From Antedon mediterranea (taxonomy: Eukaryota > Echinodermata > Crinoidea > Comatulida > Antedonidae): 64,000 bases of DNA. The translations under genes were made by a program, and so were the position numbers. The notes beneath the pieces were generated by a model. It made no database searches, was not told the origin of the DNA, and was given only the letters and a program-made list of their open reading frames with translations. Positions 43,518 through 59,250 of the stretch are shown here, piece by piece. Position 1 is the stretch's first letter; each line of letters starts with the position of its first letter. The stretch lies in contig NC_092670.1 in NCBI RefSeq assembly GCF_964355755.1, positions 19,281,201 to 19,345,200 on the forward strand. The letters are read 5' to 3'.

Positions 43518-46500
43518 TTATTCTTGTGTAATTGCCTCCCCAGTATTGGTCACATCAAAATTAAACTTGAATGGTTTACTATCACCAGTCATCTGGAGAT
43601 TTAGAATTCCTCTTTCAACATCTCCACTTTCATGAGACTCCTTCTCAACAACATCTTTGACTTCTTCCTTTACCTCTTTCTTGATAGATTCAACCTTGTC
43701 TTCATCTTTGTCAGATCTACCTTTTTGAGAATCTTTCATTCGCTTCTTCTTCTTTCCTTTATTCTTCCTTTTTCCTGTATTTATCAAACCTTCTTCATCT
43801 CCTAGTTTCCCTTTCTCTGGTGAACTTTGATTATCTATGAGGTTTTTATCAATTTCAAAATTAAATTTAAATGTTTCTTGATCGTTTGATATACCTTCTA
43901 CCTCCTCTTCTAACTTTTGCAATGATACATCCTTCTCCCAATCTTTCTTCTCATTCACCTCCGAATTGGTCTCCATCTGGTGTTCAGAGTCTTGAGGATG
44001 GCATCGAGAAGCATGTCTGTAAAAGGTGCTAAGTGATTGCTGATCAGAGGCAACTGGTGTCAAAGTAGGTTGACTTTTTTCTTTAAAGAATTAGTATAAA
44101 TTATTTTACTAGAAGAATTATGAGAGATTATTATTATTATTATTAGAAAGTTATTTGGGACATTTTCACCTAAGGGCACGGTTCTGCACCAACCATTGTC
44201 AGAGAAATATTCTTCTTTTCACTTTGAATCTCTCACTTTGGATTGAATGGTCATTGTCAGTTTATCCAGGTAAACTTGGCATGGAATAACCCTATGTTGT
44301 TAGACAAGTATATCTGGTTCTGCAACCTGGCAAGGTGGTGGTTCCAAGGCTGCTTTCAATAACCTGAAATAATTTTGGCTAACTCAAATTTGTCCAAAAA
44401 ACAACTTTTAATAGTAGTTTAAAGGAATTCATTCATTTGTTTTAATATAAGAAAACAAAAACAAATTTAATTAACAAGAACAAAATATTAATTTGCAATG
44501 AATTTTTAATGGAACAAAAAACTTACTCTTTTCATGTTTAGTTTTTTCTGCCATCATCTTCTTGCGATAATCACCAAATGTCATGCGCATGACTTGTCTC
44601 TTCTTGACCATCGGTGCTTTGTGTGATTTCAAGGTGCGTACTAATTTCTCGGCATCTTTTGCTGAAGGAATGGAAGTACATTATTCTTGTTTTAATGGTC
44701 CCAAATTTGAGACTCTGTTTCTGCAGTCTCTTTATCTTTTAAATGCTCAAAAGCAGAATATTGACTATCATTTAAATTCCCTTTATTAAAATACTGAAAA
44801 ATAAATTTAAATACCTTGTTTAGAGGTAGGCTTGGCGGAGGCTAGACCGTGTTCAAGTTGTTGAATACACCAGCATAGCTCACGCTGAAATAGTTCAGCC
44901 GGTGACTGCAAGATATAATTATATTTTACACATACCGGTAACAACTTTTTCTAGGTTATGCATACAAATTACATTCAATCATATATTTATTCATTTCACT
45001 AAACATTTTCTCTCTTGAATGTTACATCATAAACTAAAGTACCAATAATAAATGTAGTATAAAAAAGGGGCATAATCATAGCTTTAGAAAACAATTTCGT
45101 CTCAATAACCCTTGCAAACATTTTAGAATTAATTATGGAAATTTTTAAAAGAAACAAAATCTTTTTTAATAGTGGAAAACACTTGTATTGTGTTTACAAT
45201 TTTGTTACGCATTGCTAAACTTTACCTTCTTGTTGGTACAGTAAGCAAGCACCAACCCATTTATTATTAATTTTTACAGAAGAACATTCAATAGTAAATT
45301 ATTTAAGATAGGCCACAGATATATTAATATACTGTATTTATTATGTTATGTAATTTGATCTCTATTAGCAATATCACTAGGGAACGCTAATGGAACATAG
45401 AGCACTTTAAACAATGCATCATGGTCAAGCCATAGACTAAAGTTAATAACTTGAAGCTTTAATGAATTTGAGAACTGAGAAAGTGAAAATGATAAGGATG
45501 TAAAGTAACTGTCCAATGTAGCTACTGTATGATGGGTTAGATGATAGTGGGTTACTTTTTAAATTTAAATTAAAAAGAAGAGAATTGCATTAACATTAAC
45601 AACTAGAACATGAAGAAACAACACTTTCCAGTTAAAAATATTAGTGAAAAATGGTTATTGAGAAATAAAAAATAAAATTTAAAAAAACTTAAATGAAAAT
45701 GTAAAAAATTCCAACCACAATTTTTAATACAACTTTATAAAAAAGATTCGTTATGTATCATTATGTCAGAAATAACTCTTTTTCTTGTGCTGCAATCAAT
45801 CTTCCTATATAATCACTTCACAAAGCCATGGTATTAAATTAAACATTGTTCAGTGAATTTAATCAATATCCAAGGCTACCACCAGACATGTAATGAAATG
45901 TATTTAATTTACTAGAGATCATAAAAAAATCTTTCTAGAGCAACAGACTCTTGAGGTTGAAATTTGAATACTATGTTTGCAAGATATTAATTTCTTAGTT
46001 AAAAAAAGAATTCTTGGTTTAAAGCTCTGACAACACTATCAAACTTAATGTGACTTTTTTTGTCAATTAATTTGATAGTATAGACAGAGTTACAGATTCC
46101 GTATGCTTATTAAAATTACTGCTCCTATTAATTAAATGCAGTAGAACTCCTATATAAGGGGACACACCTTTGGAATTCAACAAAGTGTTCCCTTAATAGT
46201 GGTTGGTTTAATAACACTTTCTTTGGAAAGTGACCAAGGGTCCCCTGAATTGCTAAAAATAGTACAGGGTTAGTAAATTTAACATAGAGAATCATTAACT
46301 AAACAAACCAAGGACAATCTAAACAGCCCATTGATACAGTATAATAAAAAATAATTTATAAACTGTAAGGCAGCCCGGCCGCTAATATCTAAGAGAATAA
46401 ACAAATATTGTACTTTTAATGCTGTCTTCAATGAACCAGGCCAAGATAAGATCTACTGTAGAATGTGTTTTAGAAGTGACTGTTTTAGATGATGGTAAAA

Positions 46501-49500
46501 CTCTGTCAGAGTGTTTTCTTCTTCATTTACCAATTCTACATTTGGTGGAGATTGGTGGTGGAGATGTCAACATCCATAATGACTTACTCTTAATTCAAAA
46601 GAAATTTTCACTTAACAATTATGTATGTGATAATATCATCGTATATTACAAATAAATACACTATGGGTTCAATAAGAAGGATATTAATTGAAAATGTAAC
46701 TACGGTACTGTATATGTTTTTTGGAAAATAACACACTTTACTACACAGTGAGCCTGGTAAACAAGAACATCAATACCTCCATGCTATGCTAATTAGAGTA
46801 AAAACGATTAGTTTGCCGTAGGAAAGCCCAACAGCAGAGGCTTTTTAAATGCTAAATGCCAATATTAATATGGCAAGATCAATTTTATTTTTAGAATTCA
46901 ATAGGAGACTGCAATTAATTAAGTAGAAATACTGTACACTGAAATATGATAATCCCTGACTAAAATATAATATTTGATTTCCTTCCTTTAAAGATGAAAT
47001 TGTCCCTTAAAACATGAAAAATAAAGTTGATTAAAATTAACTAAACTGTATGCCATTTTTTAGTTTTAATATAGTTATTTAATTCCGCCGAATAAAACAG
47101 ATAATTATACCGTATATCCTCGGGTTCAGGAAAAAAATGTGTAATATTCTTGTAAAAACTCATCTGAAACTGGCAAGAGTCAAGACCAAAAGTAAATACT
47201 GGGACTACACTATACCCAGGGATATGCCTGTTTGTGACATCAGACATAAAGCAGGGTTGTTGGGTTGGCTATTACAGTAAAGTTATTTTACCCCTTTCAA
47301 TTACAGTTTATCAGGTAATATGATTATTAAAATATTATTTTTGAACGACCATTCAATAGTGTGTACTATTGCTCGCCATGTGATCTACAATTTTCCAATC
47401 AAATGACAGGAATTTATTTAGGTGTTTATATAAACAGTATTATTATTAAAGACTAGAGATCAACTACTGTACAACTGTATACAAACCTTTTCAGTGATGT
47501 ACTAGAAAGCTGCTGCAAATAATAAGTGATAGCTAAAATGTCTAATGTTTCATATATACAAAATTTTCTGATAAAGTCTGAGTTTTAATTTTTTAGGAGT
47601 AGCCATGCTGGCAAAGAGAGAATAAGCATGAAAAGAGGTGCGACTGAGACTCAGTACAGTAGTTCTGTCATGCACAATGGCAAATAATACAATTTATTTA
47701 GGTTGACTGAAGAAAAAAACATTATTTTCAGTAAATATAAATCAGACACATTTTGCATACTTTGAATGACGTCAGTTTGCTCCTTAAAGTAAATAGGTCA
47801 TCATCACGAAATGCAAGTCTAAAGCTACGAGTAGTTTTATCTTAATTAGAATTTCGTGTAAATATTGAGTGCTTGTTGAAGTCATTATTGAGAGCATAAA
47901 TTATTACAGCCAGTAATAAGAGCTTGAACATGAATCTAAATTATACAGTATATCAAAATCGATACCACTACTAATGATTAAAATAACGTTTTTTTATCTT
48001 TTGCCACAACTCTTTTACTACATTTGGACCTAGATAGCTTCAAGATTATTAGCTTTGTGTAGATTTTATGAACACAAATAAGCAAGATGCTTGGATCTGA
48101 GGATGTGGTAGGATAGGTCTAGCTCTGCATATCAATTTGACCAATCAGACAGTTTTACTGTAGCTACTGGCCATTTTTGAATAATTTATCCTCATAAAAA
48201 AAAATTAAACATATATTTTTGCTTATGGCTGAATACAATGATTTGAAATTAATATAATTAATTTAATATTATTCAAGATTATGTTGATGAAATGCATTAT
48301 ATCTAATGCATGCATTAAATACTGAAATAGTCATAAACATTGATAACATGAGTTTTAATATAATGTAGTCATTCTAATATGAGCTAATGATATGTATTAA
48401 TAACAATAATATTAGACTGTAATGTAGTCATATAATATGAGCAATAATATTAAATATAAATATAAGCTGTAATGTGAGTATAATATGAGCTCTATAAGCT
48501 AATAAAATGTGGGTATTATGAGCTGAAAGCTGTAATATATTGATTGTGAGCATATCCATTCATTCATTCATTATTTACTTGGTCTATTTTAGTATACATA
48601 ACAACAAAAAACAGAAATTGGGGAAACCAGGGTCAACCTAAGTGAACTTAATCACTGTAGCTGAGTTGGTATAATATACAAAAATGAATGTTTATGAGTG
48701 TAATGGTACAAATAATGGCATGAGGTGAATGATGAAAGGTTATATCAACGAGGCAACGCCGAGTTGATATAACCTTTCATCATTCACCAAATGCCATTAT
48801 TTGTACCATTACACGAATATAAAACATTTATTATTTGTTTTATATAACATCTAAATAGATTCCTGTCATTTGAATGAAATAAAGGTAGCCCTATCCAAGA
48901 GGCCTACATTTCATTCACATTGATTAAAACAGTAACATTTGGTTTTTAATATTATATTAAATGTTATATTTATATGGATTTTATAAACACAACTACTTTA
49001 GTGTTAATTATGTCAACAACAACGACTAAACAATCCTAGGCCTAGCAAGGCTAAAACGCCTAGGCTAGGCCTAGCGTAATCCTAACAGGCCTAGCTTAGT
49101 AGTTACTAGTAATAGTACTGTACTAGCTTGGCTGAAAGGCAAAACTTCGACAGAAAATTGGAACTTATCTAGGCTATAATTATGGTTTTTTCCAACGATT
49201 CCACGTCTTGTAGGGATGTCCCCATTAATTAATCAAAATCCTAAAAAATCTAAAGCTAATTTAAATGCCTTTTTGAATGAAATTAGTACATATATCTCCA
49301 AATCGTACACAAAAATCTGCTGCTGTTGCATATCTCGCGGTGTGGTGTTTACAACAAACAGAGGCAGGACGACAGGTGGCGCTGTTGTATTTCACAGTAA
49401 TTTTTGTATAGGGGATTTTATTTCATCCGCGAAACGTTTTTTTTTTCGCACACAAAAACGTTTAAAAAAGTACTATTAAACGATCGTTTAATAGTGCGTA

Positions 49501-52236
49501 CTATTGCACGTCATGTGACCCACAATCGTCCACTCAAATGACAGGAATTTATTTAGGTGTTATAATATCATAATATAATAATAATATAATATCATGAGCT
49601 GTAATATAATTACGGTAATAATCTGTTTATATTACATAGCCTATGTAAATACGCGAACGTGATTGGTTGAAACTGCATCACATGACTACCGCTGCGAGGA
49701 TCGTAAATCGTATATATCCTCGAGAACGATGATATTGACTGTGTAATTTTCGCGTAATAATCGTGTCCCCTGTCATTAATCATATAAATTCTCGAGTACG
49801 ATGATATTGACTGTGTAATTTTCGTGTGCAACACTCGAGTTTGCCGATAAATAAACAAAAGTCATCTACTCGATCTTGAACTCGGGTGGAATTGTCACTC
49901 CATCGCAAGACAATGTTTCATCCGCTGGGCCACGGAATTTGCTTGAAGAAATTAATCTTCTAAACTATTTAAGCTATGCATACATAGCGCCCTCATTTGT
50001 TATAAGTCCACCCTAAATGTGATGAAACACCGTTTGTGATTGGTCAATACTCACGGTAGTAACCTAGTAACTAGTACGCGCTGAACATCCAGTGATTCGG
50101 CTCCTCGAAGATCGAGAGAAGACAAATTGTTTATTCGGCCTACCTGATTATAATATTATTATTAATAGGCTTATTGATGGAAATTCTTCTGTTAATTTAA
50201 ACGACCTAGGCCTAAGTGAATATTTTATTGCCAAGGAATCATTAATTAGTAATTATCTGTATATTATTCTTCGCAAGGTAAGGTGTCTAGGCAGGCTTGT
50301 TTTAAATACAATACAAATACTATAGGAGGCCTAGCCTAGCTTCACCCAACCCAGCAGACTTGTTCTTGGCTATATAATATAACAGATATTGCCTTTTATA
50401 TATCGGTTAAATATAAGATTTGACATCCCCTCGGGAATGATATTAAGTTCTCGGGGAATATATATTCCCTCGAACTTAATATCATTCCCTCGGGGATGTC
50501 AAATCTTATATTTAACCTCTAAGCAGTCAATATCTGTATAATAGTTAATGTGGTTATAATGGGCTGTATGTTATGTAATCTAATGTAGTCATTTTTATAT
50601 TCTGATACTGAATTAACATTTTGAGAAATTAACCACAAGATTTATAGGATACTAAACATACTTTAGTTATATTCAAAGATACTATATTGATTAAATGCTG
50701 TAGTAAACCTATTCATAACTAAACTATGTAAATATACGTTCCATTTTACAATGGATCAACAATACAGGTAATAAGTAGGTTGAGCTGTTGAAGAAGCAAT
50801 CTATAATCTACAGCACTAGTAATAGATCATGTTAATATCTACTAAAGCATTTATAGCAGTCTGTCGGTGCATGTGTGTGGTAGTCATACAGACTCTGTGA
50901 TAATAATTAGTCAACTCAGTATGTTTGTTATGCAGGAATTAATAATAAACTTCTCTTACATGATCTAAATGCATTGGAAAACATGCTACTACGGTATGAT
51001 AGGGAATATTTACTGTATGAAAATTGTTACAAGTGACAAAAAAAATGATTGTGATGTGCCCATGTTATAGACATGATGTCATATCACTACCATATTTGGG
51101 CACATCAAACATGTTTTGTCAAACCAGTTTGATAGTGTAGATAGAGCTTAAAAATAGTATTGATGTAGCAAAACAGAATCATATGAACAGTATTTAAATA
51201 ATAAATGTTTATATGGGGATTATATTATAATATTTCAGTTGATAACAAATTGATCAACCATGGTGCAGATATCCCTACCCCTCCCACTCAATGAATAAAC
51301 ATTAATTATTATTATTTGTTTTATAACACACCAACTGTCAATCTAATAACTGTTTCCATTTAAATAAATGTCTACAAAATATGTAAACAGTGTGCTCTTT
51401 TGTTTAGTAATTACAATAATCACCATTGCAATTCATCAAAATGTAAGTGTCATTGATTTTAAACATGGCAGTCCTACCTCTTTTTCTGCTTCGTCATTAA
51501 CATTGTCATTTGCAACGTCTTGTCCGGCAACGTTGCGTTGTCGTTCACGGTCAATAGCATCCTATAACAAATCATTATATTTAGTTTACTGTATAAAATA
51601 TTAATTGTGTCAAAAGTTTGTTTTTTTAATTTAATTTTTAATCTTAAATTTGCATTTTAATTTCGATAACCATAACCCGTATAATTATTTCTAGGTCAAT
51701 TTATTAATATCAATGCAGTTATTTACAGGATGGATACACTTTTTTGTTTATCAATATGATGAATAATATAATAAAAAATACTGAGCCTGTTACTGTATGT
51801 ACAGTATAGTGAATCAAAACAAGTGATGGTTTTAAGGAGTAAAAATGTTGCATTTTGAATACATAAATCTTTACCTACTGACTCTAGTTATGAATGACAT
51901 TAGATATAAAATTGTGTGATTGCAAAATCTGTTTGGGCTTTAGCCTATTCACAATCCTGCTGGTTATTTTTCATTGGTGACCGAATATTAAAATATTATT
52001 AACAACAATTAATCACAGATTCATTTGAATATTGTTTTTTGTTTTAATTGGAAACAATATGCGATACTGTACTTTATTCTCAACATTGAAGTTCAACATT
52101 AGATAAAGACACTTGCCTCTCTTCGTTGGTCCTTCACCTCTCGATGTCGTAGCACCTCTCTTTGCTGCTTAGACTTTTTTTCATTATCACTCCTTGTTCT
52201 TCTGATATCGTGCTGTAATCTCCAAATTGGATTCAT
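43518..52236 (-). CDS. UPF0488 family protein (C8orf33-like)
   Basis: Five coding exons in transcription order: 52236-52117, 51561-51478, 44905-44815, 44661-44527, 44080-43518. Phases match and the model closes at 330 aa (human C8orf33 is about 229). An in-frame TGA just upstream supports the ATG at 52236. The conserved core is ELFQRELCWCIQQLEHGL (about 72-89) then KAPMVKKRQVMRMTFGDY (about 112-129), matching the QELGWCVEQLELGL and KRQLMHSLFGDYR blocks of the family. The N-terminus is charged and coiled-coil-like. The long C-terminal half is Lys/Glu-rich with a lysine block and two FKFNF motifs (residues 214-218 and 314-318); the vertebrate protein ends in a single FRFNFF. Molecular function is unknown. 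The first intron has a GC donor (GAGGCAAGT). Intron 2 is about 6.6 kb and holds many repeats. Confidence 0.88.
46022..46095. mobile_element. MITE family 2, short copy
   Basis: AAAGCTCTGACAACACTATC at the left and TTTGATAGTATAGACAGAG at the right are inverse, separated by about 35 bp including GTGACTTTTTTTGTCA. A minimal, nearly perfect hairpin version of the family. Confidence 0.7.
46138..46262. mobile_element. Dispersed repeat with CCTATATAAGGGGACAC
   Basis: CAGTAGAACTCCTATATAAG then GGGACACACCTTTGG, AAAGTGTTCCCTTAATAGTG and AGTGACCAAGGGTCCCC. Related degenerate copies are at about 42480-42620 and 56318-56420. Class uncertain; probably a non-autonomous DNA element. Confidence 0.5.
47344..47430. 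repeat. Dispersed repeat, copy 1 of 3
   Basis: CGACCATTCAATAGTGTG, TACTATTGCTCGCCATGTGA, AATGACAGGAATTTATTTAG. A close direct copy is at 49483-49565 and an inverted partial copy is at about 48836-48880, so this ~85 bp sequence may be an end of a longer element. Confidence 0.65.
48698..48818. mobile_element. Near-perfect hairpin element (~55 bp arms)
   Basis: The left arm (TAATGGTACAAATAATGGCA, GGTGAATGATGAAAGGTT, ATATCAACGAGGC) is mirrored by the right arm (GCCGAGTTGATAT, AACCTTTCATCATTCACC, TGCCATTATTTGTACCATTA) with only a few bases of loop. Arm mismatches are minimal, suggesting a recent palindromic insertion or ongoing homogenisation. It lies in intron 2 of the UPF0488 gene. Confidence 0.85.
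49483..49565. repeat. Dispersed repeat, copy 2 of 3
   Basis: CGATCGTTTAATAGTGCG, TACTATTGCACGTCATGTGA, AATGACAGGAATTTATTTAG. Direct partner of 47344-47430. Confidence 0.65.
49710..49835. repeat. Tandem duplication with CTCGAGAACGATGATATTG
   Basis: Two direct copies, about 49710-49760 and 49785-49835, each TATA..CTCGAG(A/T)ACGATG followed by ATATTGACTGTGTAATTTTC. Confidence 0.7.
49866..49940 (-). repeat. tRNA-like SINE head
   Basis: On the minus strand, box A-like CCGTGGCCCAGCGGATG and box B-like CGAGTTCAAGATCGAG are about 45 bp apart. The folding is poor for a real tRNA and no anticodon arm is evident, so a SINE-derived fragment is more likely. Confidence 0.45.
50071..50280 (+). pseudogene. 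Orphan coding-like fragment
   Basis: An open frame of about 70 codons from after the TAA at 50068-50070 to a good splice donor (CGCAAGGTAAGG, cut near 50279). It reads a normal-looking peptide including REKTNCLFGLPDYN and LNDLGLSEYFIAKE. There is no in-frame ATG at its start, and a possible acceptor TAACTAG lies just before it. It is antisense within intron 2 of the UPF0488 gene and surrounded by repeats. I do not recognise it. It may be an exon of an unannotated nested gene or a fragment of a mobile-element protein. Weak call. Confidence 0.25.
50391..50537. mobile_element. Near-perfect hairpin element (~65 bp arms)
   Basis: GGTTAAATATAAGATTTGAC, CATCCCCTCGGGAATGATAT and TAAGTTCTCGGGGAATATAT are mirrored by ATATTCCCTCGAACTTA, ATATCATTCCCTCGGGGATG and GTCAAATCTTATATTTAACC. 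ACAGATATTG and CAATATCTGT mark the outer ends. No coding capacity. Confidence 0.85.
51035..51150. mobile_element. MITE family 2, copy
   Basis: GTGACAAAAAAAATGATTGT, GATGTGCCCATGTTATAG, ATATCACTACCATATTTGGG and the right end TTTGATAGTGTAGATAGAGC, inverse of the family's left terminus. In UPF0488 intron 2. Confidence 0.7.
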
Positions 52237-52346
52237 ATTTATGAAACGGCATTCAGATGATCAAAGCAACAATGGGTTGTCTAAATAAAGTTTTCACATT
52301 TCTATTTTTATTCATTATTATTTTAGAAAAAAAGGCAACAAAAAAC

Positions 52347-53230
52347 GGCGCTAGTTCCGTTTCACACCTGTTTTTATTTCGACTTCCTTTTGACTCCAAA
52401 TTGTTAAGCAACTTATTGTGAATACCACACCTTAAAATTGGGCCTCAAAAGTACTTTTATGAAGAAGAATCACATAAAAAGTAACTAATAAATCCTTAAA
52501 TTGATGATTTTACAGACATGTTTCTCGCATACCGTTCACGAATTTAGCATACTCGAAATTCAATATTTTCGTTTCTATGGAGCGCCAAAAGAGCGACAAC
52601 AATAGATGGTTAAAAACTCCGTGGAATGCATTTATTATTGACGTTTAATTTTATTATATTTTGTCAATAAAAATGCTGTAACATTTTACTGCTAATAATT
52701 TGCTGTTTTCAAATAGCAACCAACCCTAGACCTAAGAGTAAGACTAAGACTATAAGAGGAATATTATTTATTTATTTATTTATCTACAGTACATGTAATA
52801 TGATGATGAATTTGTCGATTTTCATTCCTAAAAGTTCCTGCAAAAACCATGTACAGTATCAACAGTAATATTTTTGTTGCATTGACATTGACAAAATATG
52901 ATAAAATTGAACGTAATTTTCACCAATAAATGCATTAAATATACGCAATTTATTGAGTTTTTAGCCCTCTATTATGATTGCTCTTTTGGCGCTCCATAGA
53001 ACAACAACATTGAACATGGAGTATGCGAAATTCACGAACCGATATGTGGTGCGAGAGAAACACACCTGTAAATTCATCAATTTAAAGGATTAATTTTTAC
53101 TTTTTGTGTAATCTCCTTCGTAAAAATATTGTTGAGGCCTAATTCTAAGGTGTGGTACTCACGATAAGGTTACTTAACCAATTTTGAGTCGAAATAAACG
53201 ACAGGTGCGAAACGGAACTAGGCTAGCGCC
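52347..53230. mobile_element. 884 bp TIR element with 8 bp target duplication (hAT-like foldback)
   Basis: The left arm (52347-52594, starting GGCGCTAGTTCCGTTTC, ending GAGCGCCAAAAGAGC) is mirrored by the right arm (52980-53230, starting GCTCTTTTGGCGCTC, ending GGCTAGCGCC), roughly 80% alike by eye. The flanks are CAAAAAAC at 52339-52346 and CAAAAAAC at 53231-53238, an exact 8 bp direct repeat, as made by hAT-type transposases. The ~385 bp centre is unique AT-rich DNA with no transposase. It occupies half of the gap between the divergent UPF0488 and TEKT4 genes. Confidence 0.85.
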
Positions 53231-53994
53231 CAAAAAACTATTAAAAAAAATAATTTATTTCATTCAGTCATTTTCAAATAGAAGTACCTCTCTGATTACT
53301 ATAGTAAAATTATTTATTAGAAGGCATGGGCCTAATAAAATATTCATGTCCCACCCACTCCATATCCAATCTGACTAGAGTTTGTAGGCCTACTGTTCGG
53401 TGATCTTCCCCAGCACACACACCACCACAAGTCTAGCCTAACATAACATATCACATGCAATACTTGTATATCCATTCATGATGCCTAGGCTAGGCCTACT
53501 CCGAACTCGGCTAGCTTAGCCTCTAGGCTATCTACCACATTAAAACCCTTTTAATCTGATAAATAAAAAATACTTGCCATAAGTGTATACTAACAGAATC
53601 ATACAAACGTCTACTTTTCTACGATTGTATAAATAATGAATAAATAATTAACAATCCAATCTGATTCATTGACATTATTGACAAAACACGTCGAACCCTA
53701 AAAAAAGTTAATTACAAAGTACCCCCTCTACCGACAAAATGAATGTTAGACTTCCATAGACCAGCCATCAATAGTGACAACCAATGGGTGATTCGAAAAC
53801 TATGACGTTAATTTACTATGACAACAGCAGATACAACAAAAACAAAAGACTGTTGGCAACCACAAATACAAAGCATGTCATTTCGGCTAGCAACTGCAGT
53901 AGTCGTTCGCTGAGACATTCTCCAGTAAGACGATCAAGGTTAGACTTAGATATTGACATACTGTTTTATTATTTCTATATTTTTATTACACAAC

Positions 53995-58579
<4,585 letters not shown>

Positions 58580-58682
58580 TCTTTTAAAAGTACCAAATAC
58601 CAAAAAGCCTATTAAATTTAAAATGATAAACCCAACATATTGAAATCAATTAATTTGATGTTATGTAAATTATTAATTATGC

Positions 58683-58688
58683 AATAAA
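58683..58688 (+). promoter_or_regulatory. Candidate TEKT4 polyadenylation signal
   Basis: AATAAA about 105 nt after the tektin-4 stop codon. Confidence 0.5.
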
Positions 58689-59164
58689 AAATGTAAAAAT
58701 GATAAATGCTTAATTTTTGTTAAATGTTGATTTATAGTAGATTATCATTCAAAATCATGGACATTCTGAAAGATGTATATTATGATAATAATAATGCATA
58801 CATATAGGTATACACAGCATGGAAGAAATAGGGTGCCACTCAAGGCAGCTAGAACTCTGCTATGCAACGGACAATAACAATTAAAAGCCACAATGTTATG
58901 TCATTGTATACTTAAGCCAGTATTAAAAATTTAAGTTACATAATAATTAATAATACGTAAAATGTATATGCCATTAGATAATATTTTGTGACCTGTCAAT
59001 GTGAATGTAAATATGTTTTAAATATAAAATTAAATAAATTTGCTATTACTACAGTACATCTCATTGGTTCATTTCCTTTTTGGCGTCTCCACATCAGCTT
59101 GAATACACCAGAGACACTTCCTGAAATGCGAGTACATCTTTTTGTCGCTCATATGGTAGACGTG

Positions 59165-59250
59165 AGTGAGTGGCCGAACAGTTACGACAGTGGAACTGTA
59201 ATTATGTAGCCATAACATCGGCAAGGGTTCGAGGCTCACTCACTCCATGG
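59165..59250 (+). repeat. tRNA-derived SINE head
   Basis: Box A-like GAGTGGCCGAACAGTTA and box B GGGTTCGAGGCTC about 50 bp apart. The ends GTGAGTGAG and CTCACTCAC pair like an acceptor stem. The interior does not give a clean anticodon arm, so a Ser/Leu-type tRNA-derived SINE is more likely than a working tRNA gene. Confidence 0.5.

Noticed and set aside
46419-46655. 78-codon plus-strand ORF
   Set aside because: Antisense within the UPF0488 intron, no motif, no splice or homology support.
59165-59250. Possible functional tRNA gene
   Set aside because: Box A and box B are present but no good anticodon arm; more like a SINE head. The same applies to 32334-32406, 49866-49940 and 61190-61262.
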